A stretch of 64,000 nucleotides of DNA from Megascapheus bottae (taxonomy: Eukaryota; Chordata; Mammalia; Rodentia; Geomyidae): assembly GCA_024803745.1 (NCBI GenBank), contig JANJXV010000020.1, positions 21,998,777-22,062,776 of the forward strand, in the 5' to 3' direction. Below, piece after piece: positions 12,771-26,139 of the stretch. Made by a program: the position numbers and the translations under genes. The notes beneath the pieces are model-generated. The model saw only the letters and a program-made list of their open reading frames with translations. It had not been told where the DNA came from and ran no database searches. Each line of letters opens with the position of its first letter. Position 1 is the first letter of the stretch.

Positions 12771-13087
12771 CATGAGCAGAGTGTAGGGATTGTTTTGGCC
12801 TCCACTTGGTCTGTTTGGTAACATTCTTCTGAAGGTAGTATTCCCAGAGGAGCAATTAGGGCTCCTTTTACCTTTCCCAAGAACAATACTGAACAATGGC
12901 TTTCTGTTTATCTTTGATGACAATAAATTGCAGTGGATTCTCTGAATAGTTTTCATCTGATATATGTTTAGTTTGTGATAGATGAAGCTGAAATACTCAA
13001 TTCTACAGCTCAACTTTGAAGCTATTTCTATAATGTCCATTATTAAATGTCTGAACGTATTCAGAGTATAGCAGCAAAATTTTTATT

Positions 13088-13345
13088 AAAGTATTTATTT
13101 ATTTATTTATTTATTTATTTTGGGCCATGGGACTTGAACTCTAGCCTTGGGTGCTGTCCCTGAACTTTTCAGCTCAAGGCTACCACCCTACCCCTTGAGC
13201 CACAGCCCTACTTCCCATTTGATAGCGATTAATTGGAGATAAGAGTCTCATGGTCTTTAGTGCATGGCTGGCTTTAAACCATGATCCTCAGATCTCAGCC
13301 TCCTGAGTAGCTAGGATTACAGGTGTGAGCCACCATCCTGGCACT
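13088..13345 (-). mobile_element. B1-headed Geo-like SINE with (ATTT)n tail
   Basis: Complete antisense copy (tgggacttgaactctagcct through ctcctgagtagctaggatta). The tail has become (ATTT)n at 13091-13120. The perfect 11-bp duplication aaatttttatt is at 13077-13087 and 13346-13356. Confidence 0.92.
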
Positions 13346-13855
13346 AAATTTTTATTTTAAATAAAAGACATTAAGGCAAAACTCAAATAGTGTGGTTCCT
13401 TAGAAAGGCAAAGTCGAAGTTTTGCAAAATAAACACCAAGAAGTGGGCATTTGAAATAGGTGTTGTAGGGTCAAGGGGAAAAGGATAGACAAATGAAGAG
13501 GAGACAGGAAAAGAATGCAGTCAAGAATACAATGTGTATCCTCTACAACTAAGACGAATGAGGAAAGGGCTGGATAGGGGAGGGATGGGTGAAAATGTTG
13601 AAGGAGGTAACACCAATCCCGATCTATTGTACTCAAAAGCTGTTTTCTTAAATGTCAACTCCTTTGCCCAACTTCTTAGGAATGATTTGTTAATACCTTT
13701 CTTCACTCTATTGTCTTGCAAAGGCTCACTGAGTGAGGCACGTAGTTCATCCTTGCTTTAATAGGAACTTGAGGATCTATCTGTTCCTGGAAGGGAAGCT
13801 TTATGTTTGCCATTTTCCATTTCCCATCTCCCTGTATCCTTTTTCTTCTTTCATA

Positions 13856-14605
13856 TATTTTTATTATAATTAATGGAGGGGTTATAGTTGTATTCACCAG
13901 ATAGAGGGTGCATTACTTCACACACATTGATACCCCTTCTCATGTTTTTGTCTCCATTTCCCCCTTCTCCCCTTCCCCTCATCTTGTTTTTCCCCTTCCC
14001 TTTCCTATTTCAAATAAACAAATTAATGTATATACAATATACCAGATAACAAAGTAAAATACTGTAACAATATGAGAATAACCAAGGAACAACAAAAGAG
14101 ATAAGAAATAACATAGTATATTAAGAACAACAATCACACATTATATAGCTCTTGTTTCCATATCTTGGAAGTCCTTTCACTTAGCCTCATCCTATATGGC
14201 TTTATGTATCTAGGTTTTGAGCTATTGTAATCCTCTGCTAGGAGAGTCCAAGGCTTGTACTAATTATTACAAATGAGGGAAACCATTGAGCCTATGTTCC
14301 TTTGGGTCTGGCTTACTTCACTCAATCTGATTTTTTCCAAGTCTTTCCATTTCCTTACAAATGGGGCAATGCCATTCTTTCTGACAGCAGCATAGAATTA
14401 CATTGTGTATAAATACCACATCTTGTTGATCCACTCATCAACTGATGGACATCTGGGTTGGTTCCATATCTTTGCTATGATGAATAGTGCTACAAAGAAC
14501 ATTGTTGGGCTACTGGGTTTAGTATGCCCTTGTTTCTGGACGATTAGGTAAATGCCAAGTAGTGAAATTGTTGGATTATAGGGGATTTCTATGTTTAGCC
14601 TTAAA
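13856..14605 (-). mobile_element. LINE-1 3' end (3' UTR and ORF2 C-terminus)
   Basis: Same subfamily as the L1 at 28.7 kb. The 3' UTR has ttcaccagatagagggtgca and aacaatatgagaataaccaa (to about 14270). ORF2 C-terminal sequence then runs to about 14603 on the minus strand, where similarity stops (after ctatgtttagcctt). No long open frame remains. It is followed by L1 sequence in the opposite orientation, so this is probably one 5'-inverted insertion. Confidence 0.88.
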
Positions 14606-14639
14606 GATGACTTTTAAACAACTGTCAAAGCACTCTTAA

Positions 14640-14990
14640 GCAAACAAGCAACGATGGAACATGCTTCTGAGCCATGGTAATTAAAACAGCCTGGTAATGG
14701 AACAAAAACAGACATATAGACTAATGGAATAGAATAAAAGATGAAGAAATCAGCATGAGTAGATATTATTTACCATCTGATCCTTGACAAAAGCTCCAAA
14801 AATATGTGCTGGAAAAAAAAGACAGCCTCTTCCAAAGTGGTACTGGAAAAACTAGATATCCATGACAAGGCTAAAACTAGATGTCTGTCTCTTGTCTGTA
14901 CAATATTCTCAACAGGTTGCATAAGATGCAGATGGAAAAGTGGAACAGTAGATACAGCAGTATGCAGGTGACTGGAAAAAAGGAGCATGA
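14640..14990 (+). mobile_element. LINE-1 ORF2 segment, inverted relative to its neighbour
   Basis: Plus-strand translation with small frame breaks gives a run typical of ORF2 just downstream of the reverse transcriptase (TNGIE, SRYYLPSDP, KAPKICAGKK-like). This lies upstream in L1 of the piece at 13856-14605, which is on the minus strand. That arrangement is the hallmark of twin priming. A separate insertion is the alternative. Confidence 0.72.
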
Positions 14991-15677
14991 GAACTAATCT
15001 AAATGAAATAATAGATCATGATTTCTATTTTAAGCATCTGTAATTCAGATGAGCTTTCCCATACAGATTCTAGAAATTTCTGAAGGAAGGGACATCTTCA
15101 TGGAGTTAGGTTTGACTAAAAGTTTTGCTGAGTCTTCAAAATTGACATATGCAGAACCTATGATACAGGTCTTTATAAAGGAGGTAGCAAAAAACGTCAA
15201 GGTGCTTTTCCTTTGTTTCGAACTAGAGAAATTAATTGTAAAGAGCCAGCTTGAAAAGTTTCAATATGCTACCTTTTCCTTCCCTCCCACTATGTCTGAC
15301 TCATGCTTGAGAAATTCACAAGGCCAGTCCTGCAGTGACTTCTGTGGATGACAGAAGACAGGGTGTCTTAACTTCAGAATCATCCTACGCTCTCGAGTAG
15401 AGCAAGACAAAGCTATGTTCTGCTCCTCCTAGGCCTGGTATGAGTCATGCCAAAGGAAAGCCAGTGTGAGCCCGTGTTGGTTTTTGACCTGAAGGTTATA
15501 TCATTTAAACTTTGTAGTGTAACAATCCAGGCCCAAACCAAGTAACTGAAAAGAGAAAATACTTGTGTTTTTCAAATTTCAGTTGTGTGATTATTCTGTG
15601 ATGTACTGGCAGGTTTGTCAGTCTGAATGAAAAGGCTGGTCTGCTGATGTCTGGAAATTTGTGAGTGACAGAGTGGC
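14991..15677. other. Intergenic sequence with one 100-codon frame, not called a gene
   Basis: An open frame at 15049-15351 (MSFPIQILEISEGRDIF...) has no recognisable family, no splice or promoter signal, and could be chance. Confidence 0.5.
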
Positions 15678-15690
15678 AAGTGTCTCATTT

Positions 15691-15880
15691 CTTTTTTTTT
15701 TTTTTTTGCCAGTCCTGGACTTGAGCTCAGGGCCTGAGCACTGTCCTTGGACTTTCTCAAGGCTAGAGCTCTACCACTTGAGCCTCAGCTTTTTTCTATG
15801 TATGTGGTACGGAGGAATCAAACCCAGGTCTTCCTGTGTGCTAGGCAAGCACTCTACCAATAGGCCAAACTCCCAGCCCC
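15691..15880 (-). mobile_element. IDL-Geo SINE with a small linker deletion
   Basis: Antisense copy with a T15 tail. Between the monomers the usual caccacttccgg stretch is missing, since gcctcagc runs straight into ttttttctatg. The duplication aagtgtctcattt / aggtgtctcattt is at 15678-15690 and 15881-15893. Confidence 0.92.
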
Positions 15881-16212
15881 AGGTGTCTCATTTTTTTATC
15901 TGATAAACAAGGTCCTGTTAACAGAAAAAAGGAACATTTGCAGGATATGTTTTCCTATGTCCCTTGATTGCTTTTTAAGATTTTTACATGTACAAATCTT
16001 GTGTGTGAGTGGCATATTTTATTTCTTGGCTCTTTATACCTTTGTTAATATTGCTACCAACAGTGTTAATTACAGTAAAGTTAGCTGTATTTTTACTCTT
16101 TTTTTCCTTGGAATAATCACTAATTAGATATTTCATAAATAATTATGAGAAATACAGCAGTTAATTTTTATTTTATTGGATCTTATGCAGACTTGTATGG
16201 TTTGTATAGTTA

Positions 16213-16441
16213 TTTTTTTTTACCTGTTTAAGTCAGTTGTAGAGCTTGAACTTGTGGCCTGGACATTGTCCCTGAGCTCTTTTGTTCAAGGATAGTGCTC
16301 TATCCCTTTGAGTCACAACACTACTTCTGGTTTTCTGGTAGTTAATTGGAGATGGGAGTCTCATGGATTTACCTGCCCAGGCTGGCTTTGATCAGCCTCC
16401 TGAGTAGGTAGGGTTTACAGACATGACCCACTAGCACTCAG
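16213..16441 (-). mobile_element. B1-headed Geo-like SINE
   Basis: Antisense: tagagcttgaacttgtggcc right arm, gttaattggagatgggagtc linker, and a head with cagcctcctgagtaggtagg that lacks a few bases around the gatctcag motif. Confidence 0.85.
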
Positions 16442-16839
16442 CTTATTTCTACTTTTCACTCATGAATACTTTTGTGTGATCTCACAGAGGTAAAGTTTCT
16501 ACTACTTTGTCTTCATTTCTACTGGTATTTCAAAATTTCTTTTATTATAGTATTCAGCAACTTGACGTGATTTGATATAATATCAAAATGTAAATCCACT
16601 TAGTGAAAGACTTATTCTTAGATCACAAATCATTTAGCAAATGATAATGATTAATCTCTCAAACTTTTAAGAGTTTGTTAGTTTTCAATGTATTATATTG
16701 GCATATGAACACTTTTGTAGCTACAATCTTTACTTCAGCTTAATATATTTCTTTCATTCATTGAACCTGAATCTTAAAGACAGAAAAAATCATTGCCAAA
16801 GACTTTTCTAGAAGCCACATAAAATAATTCCAACATTAG

Positions 16840-17033
16840 GCCGGGAGTTTGGCCTAGTGGTTAAAGTGCTTGCCTAGCATGCATGAAGACCCGGGTTCAA
16901 TTCCTCGGTACCACATACATAGAAAAAAGCTGGAAGTGGTGCTGAGGCTCAAGTGGTAGAGCTCTAGCCTTGAGAAAGTCCAAGGACAGTGCTCAGGCCC
17001 TGAGCTCAAGCCCAGGACTGGCAAAAAAAAAAT
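16840..17033 (+). mobile_element. IDL-Geo SINE, well preserved
   Basis: Sense copy starting gccgggagtttggcctagtg. The head carries pol III boxes (tggcctagtgg and gttcaattc), then the Geo monomer and an A9 tail. A perfect 17-bp duplication (aataattccaacattag) is at 16823-16839 and 17034-17050, marking a fairly recent insertion. Confidence 0.95.
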
Positions 17034-17050
17034 AATAATTCCAACATTAG

Positions 17051-18359
17051 TTCATCACTACATAAGGGTCATTGTCCTAATTTGAAGCAGGGATGAATTT
17101 AAACAGGAAGAATTTAAAACAGCTGAGGTATGTCAAATGGATGATAGGCTGTAGAAAACCTTCAAAATTATTTGGTCTGACCTTGCTGAAGCAACTATAA
17201 GCAGGACCTGAACTTCAATACATCTAGAAACCTTTTTATAACAACATAAATTGATAGTAAGTGAATAATTAGAATGATGGCATGCATTTTGAGGGACTAC
17301 CAAGGGGAAAATTTTGAGGAAAAACCATTACAGAATAGATAGAACACAAGTGCACAGCAGAGCAGACACACAGGTGGGGCTTGTCTGCCATCATTGCGAT
17401 GACTCAGAGGTCATTCCATGTGAGGGCGCATGTTGAGAAAATGTTAACACACTGGCAAAACTCCCATAAATATGGTGATGATTAGAGGAGATGTGATGAG
17501 CTGTCTCTGTGCTGTTGATAGCAATCTCCCCTCTCATGATTGATGTGGATACAGGATTACTGTGAGCCAACTTTATCCACAGGCCAAAATCCCCTCCCCC
17601 AAGCAGAGTCTCAGGTGAGGATTAAGGAAATGACAGTACACAGAAAAGACCTCAAAAGCTGATAATGTAAGCACTAAAAGGGCTCCAAATCCAAGATATG
17701 GATTCAAACAGCAATCAAAGCAAAAAAAAATCACAGTGCTGGTGACACACACACATTGAATAGAAAATGGCATTACACCCTACAGATGGAGATATTAAAA
17801 ATAATAGAGTTCATGTAGAGTGTTGATCTTTCAAGAGGATTATTTTCTTTTGGTCGAAGCCAAAGAAAACAGTGCTACAAATATTGTTTGTAGCAAGGCA
17901 TTAATATATTGGTGGGAAAAAAACCAATACGTAGCACCACTACAGCCCCCCAAACACAACAAAACCAAGACATTGGAAGGCCAGATACATCTAAAGATCA
18001 ATGCGCCTCAGTGGATGTTAGAACTTAGATTGTATCTTGATCTTTTAAGAATGTTTATCCTTTCTGTAAGGATAAAAATAATGATTTTTATTTGAAAAAT
18101 TTGGATACATATCTAATCTGTGGTCTGAGTTGGAACCCAGCTATAGGGTCTTAGATATCTACTTAGTTTCTAGAGAGGGGGGGTCTTGTGCTGGTGCTAC
18201 CAGGCTGCCATAATCACAGCCAGGGACCTGGATCTGGAAAGCCTTTATTTTCCAAAGGGTAAACTAATAAAAGCAATAGTACCTGCTGCTGCCTGGAACA
18301 CTCCTGCCATCTACAGGTCATGTCAGCGAAATACAATTTTTGGCTTTGTCAATTTTTTT
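17051..18359. other. Intergenic sequence, nothing recognised
   Basis: A 91-codon frame at 17820-18095 lacks any recognisable motif. No repeat landmarks. Confidence 0.55.
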
Positions 18360-18556
18360 AGCCCTACTGCACTGTGCCCAAGCTCTTTTGCTCAAAGCTA
18401 TCACTCTAGCTCTTTGAGCCACAGCTCCACATCTGGTGGTTATGTATGAATCTCATGGACTTTCCTACCTGGGCTGGCTTTACACTGTGATTCTCAGATC
18501 TCAGCCTCTGGATTAACTGGGATTGCAGGTGTGAGCCTCCAGCGATTGGAACTGTC
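18360..18556 (-). mobile_element. B1-headed Geo-like SINE, diverged
   Basis: Antisense: ttttgctcaaagctatcact, gagccacagctccacatctg, then ttctcagatctcagcctctg and gattgcaggtgtgagcctcc. Confidence 0.8.
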
Positions 18557-19029
18557 ATAACATTTTGAATTCAGGCTCTCACACTCGGTAGGTAGCACTC
18601 TGCCTACTTGAGGCATACATAACCCTTTTTGCTTTATACTTTTCAATAGGAAATTGCATTTTTCTTTAGGTCACAGTGACCCAGATGATTCGGTTTACCT
18701 GTATACCTGGGAGGACAAATGTAAACCACACTGCAGAGAATTAATTGAGATGAAAGTGCTCGCACTCATGTTTTTTTCAGTGTTGGGTTTGGTTCTCTAT
18801 CCTGCTGATTAATCTGTCCTAAGTGGCTTGGATTAATATAGCTGTGAACCACAGTACTTGGCTCCAAACCTCCTTCTTCAAGCACCAGAATGAGTAAGTT
18901 CTCTTGCCAGGTAGCTTCCTTATAGGCCACGCTTCGTGTGATTAGCATGAACAATGCGAAGACTGATGTAAGTGCCCCTTCCTTGGATGGGGCAGGTTTT
19001 AGTCCAGATAATCATCACCCTGTGTCTTT

Positions 19030-19218
19030 TTTTTGCCAGTCCTGGGCTTGAGCTTAGGGCCTGAGCACTGTCCTTGGACTTTCTCAAGGCTAGAGCTCTA
19101 CCACTTGAGCCTCAGCACCACTTCCAGCTTTTTCTATATATGTGGTACCAAGGAATTGAACCCGGGTCTTCGTGCATGCTAGGCAAGCACTTTAACCACT
19201 AGGCCAAGTTCCTGGCCC
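19030..19218 (-). mobile_element. IDL-Geo SINE
   Basis: Antisense copy. The perfect 14-bp duplication caccctgtgtcttt is at 19016-19029 and 19219-19232. It sits just downstream of the 3' end of the CBX3 retrocopy but is a separate insertion. Confidence 0.94.
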
Positions 19219-19296
19219 CACCCTGTGTCTTTAAGCCTTTAGGAGCCAGGGTGGGCTATTCACATGGTAGTGGTCACAGGAGAGAAGTAATATATT

Positions 19297-19309
19297 TGTC
19301 TTGCATTTT
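19297..19309. repeat. Target-site duplication of the CBX3 retrocopy, 3' side
   Basis: The sequence tgtcttgcatttt occurs here and again at 21029-21041, exactly at the 5' end of the CBX3-related sequence. Read on the retrocopy's strand it begins AAAA, as expected for L1 endonuclease cleavage at TT/AAAA. The poly(A) tail has decayed into this A run. Confidence 0.88.
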
Positions 19310-21104
<1,795 letters not shown>

Positions 21105-21517
21105 TTAATATATTTGTAGTATATCTTGATCAATGTCACCCTTTCATCATTCTCATCTCAGCAACTCTTCTAGTTCTATTTTCATGCCCATTCATTGAGG
21201 ATTTTTCCTGTACTTGCCCAATAGTCCTCTTTACATTTGTTTTTTCCCCTCTTGTTAGTCTGCACCCTGATTCAAGATATGTGTCAGCTTGTGATAATCA
21301 CTTTGAAGAAATATCTGTTAATTGTTCAAAGGTACTACACCATGGGGCTTTCTTCTGTTTATACCACACATTAGTCAGTTTAATATCAGATTGTATGTAT
21401 ATTATATATATGTATACATATTCTACTATGTACATATGAGAGAAAACATGCACTGTTTGTCTTTATTGAGCCTTACTCAGTATGCTTTTTGTCCCAGGTT
21501 CATCCTAGTTCCCTGCA

Positions 21518-21526
<9 letters not shown>

Positions 21527-21571
<45 letters not shown>
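21527..21571. repeat. (TA)n microsatellite
   Basis: About 22 TA units abutting the tail side of a Geo monomer. Confidence 0.95.
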
Positions 21572-21576
<5 letters not shown>

Positions 21577-21690
21577 CAGTTCTGGTGCATGAACTCAGGG
21601 CCTGAGCACTGTCCTTGGGCTTTCTCAAGGCTAGAGCTCTATCACTTGAACCACAGCACCACTTCTGGCTTTTTCTATGTATGTACTACC
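21572..21690 (-). mobile_element. IDL-Geo SINE, Geo monomer only
   Basis: Antisense Geo monomer (gaactcagggcctgagcac through cacttctggctttttctatg). The ID-like head is lost at about 21687. A (TA)n run abuts its tail side. It is embedded in an old antisense L1. Confidence 0.85.
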
Positions 21691-21816
21691 AGAATCTCCA
21701 TTCTGACTTCCACAGTGGTTGTAAATTGCATCCCTACCTACAGTATGTTAGGGTCCTTTTTCCTAAATACTCCCCAGAATGTGTTGTTCTTGATGATGAC
21801 CATTAATGCTTGAGTG

Positions 21817-21818
<2 letters not shown>

Positions 21819-21874
<56 letters not shown>
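21819..21874. repeat. (GT)n microsatellite in a SINE tail
   Basis: 28 uninterrupted GT units at the tail of an antisense B1-headed SINE; long and pure, hence probably polymorphic. Confidence 0.95.
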
Positions 21875-21880
<6 letters not shown>

Positions 21881-22075
21881 TGGGGCTCCAATACAAAGTC
21901 TCACAGTCTTGCATGGTTTTTTGGCTCACCACTGGCTTTCTACCACTGGCTTTTTGGTGGTTAACTAGAGATAAGAGCCTTTTGAATTAGTCTGTCTAGG
22001 CTAATTTCAGACAGATCATTTAATTTCTGCCCCTGAGTAGTTAGGCTTATAGGATGAATCACTGTAGCTAGCAAG
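21875..22075 (-). mobile_element. B1-headed Geo-like SINE with (GT)n tail
   Basis: The (GT)n run at 21819-21874 sits at its 3' end. The body has gctggggctccaatacaaag, ttaactagagataagagcc and cctgagtagttaggcttata. It interrupts the old antisense L1. Confidence 0.72.
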
Positions 22076-22551
22076 GCGATTTAGTTTTCTATGCTCCCTG
22101 TTTACTCTGGTTGTTAGCCCTTGTCAGAGAGCTGTCTTTTCAGCTTAGTGATTACAGCTTTGTGCAGCAGCTTCTTGATATAATCTGATTTGTCAATTCT
22201 CTCCTCTATGTGCTGAGCCGTTGGAGTTCTATTCAAGAAGTTCCTACCTCTACCAATAAATTCTAGCATTTGTCTTACTCTGAAAAAAAATCAGATAACT
22301 ATATCTGTATGCATGTATAGAATGCATGTTTATATTTATTTATCCTCTAGCTAACTAGCTATTATTATCTATCTAAAAAAAACAAAGATCCCATTCCTTC
22401 CTTAACCTGTCCCATACCAGACTCATTATTTTAAAAAGCCAAACTATTTCTAAATCTTGTTGCTGTACCAATAGTTCTGAAGAACATTCCTCAACACTTT
22501 CTTATCTATTAATATAAATAGTATTTGAATAGCTTCTTCATCTTTCCTCTT

Positions 22552-22791
22552 GTGGGTTTTTCTTTTCTTCTTCTTCTTTTTTTTTTTTGTGAGTCATGGG
22601 GCTTGAGCTCTGCCTGGGTGCTATCCCTGAGCTCTTCAGCTCAAGGTTACCACCCTCCCCTTTTCTAGAGGTTAATTGGAGATAAGAGTCTTGGATCCTT
22701 TTGTGCCCAGGCTGGCTTTGAACCTTGATCCTCAGATCTCAGCCTCCTGAGTAGCTAGGATTATAGGCGTGAGCCACCACGCCCGCTTATA
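22552..22791 (-). mobile_element. B1-headed Geo-like SINE, well preserved
   Basis: Antisense with a T11 tail: gagtcatggggcttgagctc right arm, ttaattggagataagagtct linker, and the head ending ggcgtgagccaccacgcccg with CpGs still present. The duplication tttcctctt is at 22543-22551 and 22792-22800. Confidence 0.92.
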
Positions 22792-22800
22792 TTTCCTCTT

Positions 22801-24635
22801 TTATCAGCATTCTCAGCCCCTCAGTAATCAGCTCAGCCAGCCTGGTAATATGTTGTCTTCAGCATCCTCATCCTCACCCTAGTTTTTTCTAACATGTTTG
22901 TAAAAGTTGAATTTTTTCTCCTACTTTATTTCAACAGTTATGATCAAGGTTTTATGATCATTTTTGCCTAATAATAAACACCACGAACTCTTTTGTAGCA
23001 ATGCTGTTCATTGCAAAGGCAGGTCATGCCAAAATGCACAGTCACTTTTTTATCCACGCAGTGCCACCACCCATAGAAAACTGCTCCTACAACCAAGTAC
23101 ACAGGGATTATCTTATTTTTACACTGAGATCATTTTCAAAGGTACTTTTCAAGATTTTTTGGAATGGATTTTACTGATGTCTCCAATCTTCTCTCATTTT
23201 ATGCTAATCTGTGGCTCCAAATCTATTTACCACCATTTTTATGAAATTTCAGATGGGACTAGGGATTAAACAAATGATTATTAGGTGGTAGTATAAGCTA
23301 CATAGTGCTTAAGTGGAAAATGAAATAAAGAGATTTTGGAGAGAAGGTAATGCCTATCATCATAGAAATTGAAGTCCCTCCTTTCTTTCCAAATTTGCAA
23401 CCCAGTGTAGAATAAATTCATTTTCTAAAATTGTACAACCACAAAATCTTTGTATAGAATAGCAGTAGCACAAAAATTCTACTTCGGTAATTCTTTGCTT
23501 CCAATTGATGATAGTTGATTTTAAGGGTAGGTAATGACTAAGTTTTGCTTACAGGTTAAAATTTGGTGACCATGACAACCATTAGATTAGTGAGTCAATA
23601 GATTTAGCAAGGCATTCTGTTTTTGGTTGTCCAGACTTTTGCCTTGTCCTCTCACACTCATCTAAGCAGAGCAGGGAGAAGCCAGACTCTCTTTACTTAA
23701 GTAAAGAGTAAGTTTGTAGCTAACATGGCTTTTGCTTTCTAGTCAAATATTTCTTTAAGAAAAACACACTTCTCTTTTTAAATTCTCTTTTGGTGAATCA
23801 TTTAACAATATCTTACTTAAAGAAATAATTGATTAGTTGCATTTAAGGCAAAGCTAATGGTAACTCCTATTCTGTCATTTTTCTTTTTCAAAATGTTAAG
23901 TGGAAGTTTACCAAAGGCTGCAAACTAATTTTTGTTTCATTTATCAATGTGTTAAAATGAAACTGTCTTAAAAATGAAAACATTTGTCAGTAGATGGTGC
24001 TGTAAGTCTATTTAATGAGCATTTTTCCCACCAGTTAATATTTACTTTTCCCTTATAGAAAGAATTGTCTTTTTAACAGTTACATAACTTATCCTTAAGA
24101 AATTTACAAAAGTATTTAAAATTTCAATTATAGTTGACAACATAAGCAGATTTTAGTTGAACAATAAAAGTAAATTGCAAGTAGTATTGGAAGGTCCAGT
24201 GCACTTTGTGTCCAGATGGGATGAGAAATGATGGTAGAAGTTTGGAGAATATAAATATAATTTAGTGCCTACAGTTATGTTAACAGGATGAGGTATGTGT
24301 TTCTGTCAACCTAATCAGTAAGTTCCTAATTCTAAATGCTACAGTCAGTATTTTTTTTAAAGTACATGGATGATACTCAAAAACACTATTATTGTTGAAC
24401 TGATTTTCCGGTGAGTGATTTCCTGTTTAACATTTCTTCTTCCAAGTAAGAAATGAATGTACAGTCCAATGAAAATATTCATTTCCAATTCTCTTGATCT
24501 CTTGCCTGTTCAAACATTCAGTTTTCATCCAATAGAGGTATCAGATTGTAGAACCAGATGGCAGTATGGCCTAGCATTTTGACGGAGGAGCAAGTAGTCT
24601 GTTGGCTGGGCTAATTATAAGGGTTGTGTATATGG
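22801..24635. other. Intergenic sequence, nothing recognised
   Basis: A 101-codon frame at 22964-23269 shows no family resemblance. The rest is AT-rich single-copy-looking sequence. Confidence 0.55.
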
Positions 24636-24645
24636 AAAAGATGGG

Positions 24646-24751
24646 CGTAGTGGCTCACGCCTGTAATCATAGCTACTCAGAAGGCTGAGATCTGAGGATT
24701 AAGGTTCGAAGCCAGCCCTGGTCAAGTTCGAGCCCCATGACCCACACACCC
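24646..24751 (+). mobile_element. Internally deleted B1-headed SINE, about 106 bp
   Basis: The head is near-consensus (gtagtggctcacgcctgtaa), but it jumps from ccagccctggtc straight to gttcgagccccatgac, losing nearly all of the right arm. The perfect 10-bp duplication aaaagatggg is at 24636-24645 and 24752-24761. Confidence 0.87.
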
Positions 24752-24956
24752 AAAAGATGGGAGCGAATTTTTCACTGGGAGGAAATGAGAGTAGGATAGA
24801 GGAGGACAACACTCACTTCATTAACTTAGAAACTTCAGTGACTCTATGGAGTACTATTTTATACAAAACACATTTTCATGTGAAAAATGTTTCACCCTGA
24901 TATGTCTACTAGTTATCTATTTTAATGTTTATTCATTTTAATGTTATAATATTTTT

Positions 24957-25165
24957 GTTTTGTTTTGATTTTGTTTTTTGCCAGTCCTGGGGTTGAGCTC
25001 AGGGCCTGCGCACTGTCCTTGGACTTTCTCAAGGCTAGAGATCCACCACTTGAGCCTCAGCACCACTTCCGGCTTTTTTCTATGTATGTGGTACCGAGGA
25101 ATCGAACGCAGGTCTTCATGCATGCTAAGCAAGCACTCTACCAATAGGCCAAACTCTCGTCCCCC
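24957..25165 (-). mobile_element. IDL-Geo SINE
   Basis: Antisense, both monomers present, with a T-rich tail. It is inserted immediately beside an L1 3'-UTR fragment (25180 onward). The flanks share taatattttt (24947-24956 and 25170-25179), but the fit is not clean enough to be sure of a duplication. Confidence 0.9.
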
Positions 25166-25179
25166 ATTTTAATATTTTT

Positions 25180-25400
25180 AAGTAGCTGTATAAAGGCAGT
25201 ACAATTTAGCAGTTTATGAATACAATGCATCTTGATCAGTATCACTCTCTTCAACATTCTTCCCCCATTTTGACTTACCCCTTCCTTACTTTCTTAATTT
25301 TATGGTATCTACAATGAAATTTTGACTGCATTTTTCTCTCCACTTTCCCCTTTATTCATCTACCTATCTCTCTTTGGCCCAAAGTTACCCATTAAAAGTA
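25180..25400 (-). mobile_element. LINE-1 3' UTR fragment (cttgatcaatgtca family)
   Basis: agcagtttatgaatacaatg, catcttgatcagtatcactc, ccttactttcttaattttat: antisense L1 3' UTR with no ORF2 attached. Confidence 0.6.
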
Positions 25401-25782
25401 GATTTGGCTTATTTTTATGTTTATTTATTTGAAAAATCTGTTGACATCTGACTATAGACTGCCAAGAGGACGTACACAAATATTTCCTTTTTGTCCTTTA
25501 GTTTACAAATGCACCAATAAAGTAACCCTTACTTAAAAAGCATGTGTGCTACATCACTGCACTCCTGCTTACATTTGTTCTCATTCTTATGAACCTTGTG
25601 AAAACCAGTTCCAGCACTTTAACATGACCTGTGCTGGCAGAATTTCATGAATGCTTCTTACAAATAAAGTTTTGGCATGAAGTACAGATCTGATCCACAG
25701 TGAACTGTCACTGCATTCTAGGACTCTACCGAAACACAGCACGATAACATAATCACATTCTACTTCTATGCAAAATATTATA

Positions 25783-26133
25783 TGCCGGAGCCAGCTGGCA
25801 GTGAATTGGGGTTCCTAATTTAGGGGGTGAGGACTTAGAAAAGAAGAAGACAATAAACAGATAGGGTTGGGAGGTCTACACTCAAGTCAGCAGCGCAAGA
25901 CTGAAGCCTAAGGCTGTGGCTTAAGACTGTAGCCATGTTTATTTTTTAGCTCCAATCTTATGTACTATTCTTAAAACCAGGAAACTGTCAGGGTTAACAT
26001 TGGTACAAACCATACAAAATGGTATTCAAGTCTCAGATAAGTCATCATGATGACAGCTTATCTCTTTGTGTACTTAGTTCTAATTAGTAGTGCAGGTCCA
26101 AGGTCAGTCTGACCCCACACACGGCCCCCAACA
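25783..26133 (-). mobile_element. Solo LTR, ERVK/IAP-like
   Basis: On the minus strand the element begins TGTTGGGGGCCGTGTG and ends CTGGCTCCGGCA, i.e. TG...CA termini. A polyadenylation signal AATAAA is at 25943-25938. At 351 bp the length suits a class II rodent ERV LTR. The flanks attata (25777-25782) and aatata (26134-26139) match at 5 of 6 positions, as expected for a 6-bp duplication. No internal gag, pol or env sequence is present, so it is a recombination remnant. No TATA box is obvious. Confidence 0.82.
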
Positions 26134-26139
26134 AATATA

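Noticed and set aside
15049..15351. 100-codon plus-strand frame as a possible small gene
   Set aside because: No family resemblance or promoter/poly(A) context. Conservation across species would be needed to keep it.
16840..17033. tRNA gene (box A and box B in the SINE head)
   Set aside because: The boxes belong to the ID-like head of a SINE with an A tail and target-site duplication, not to a functional tRNA gene.
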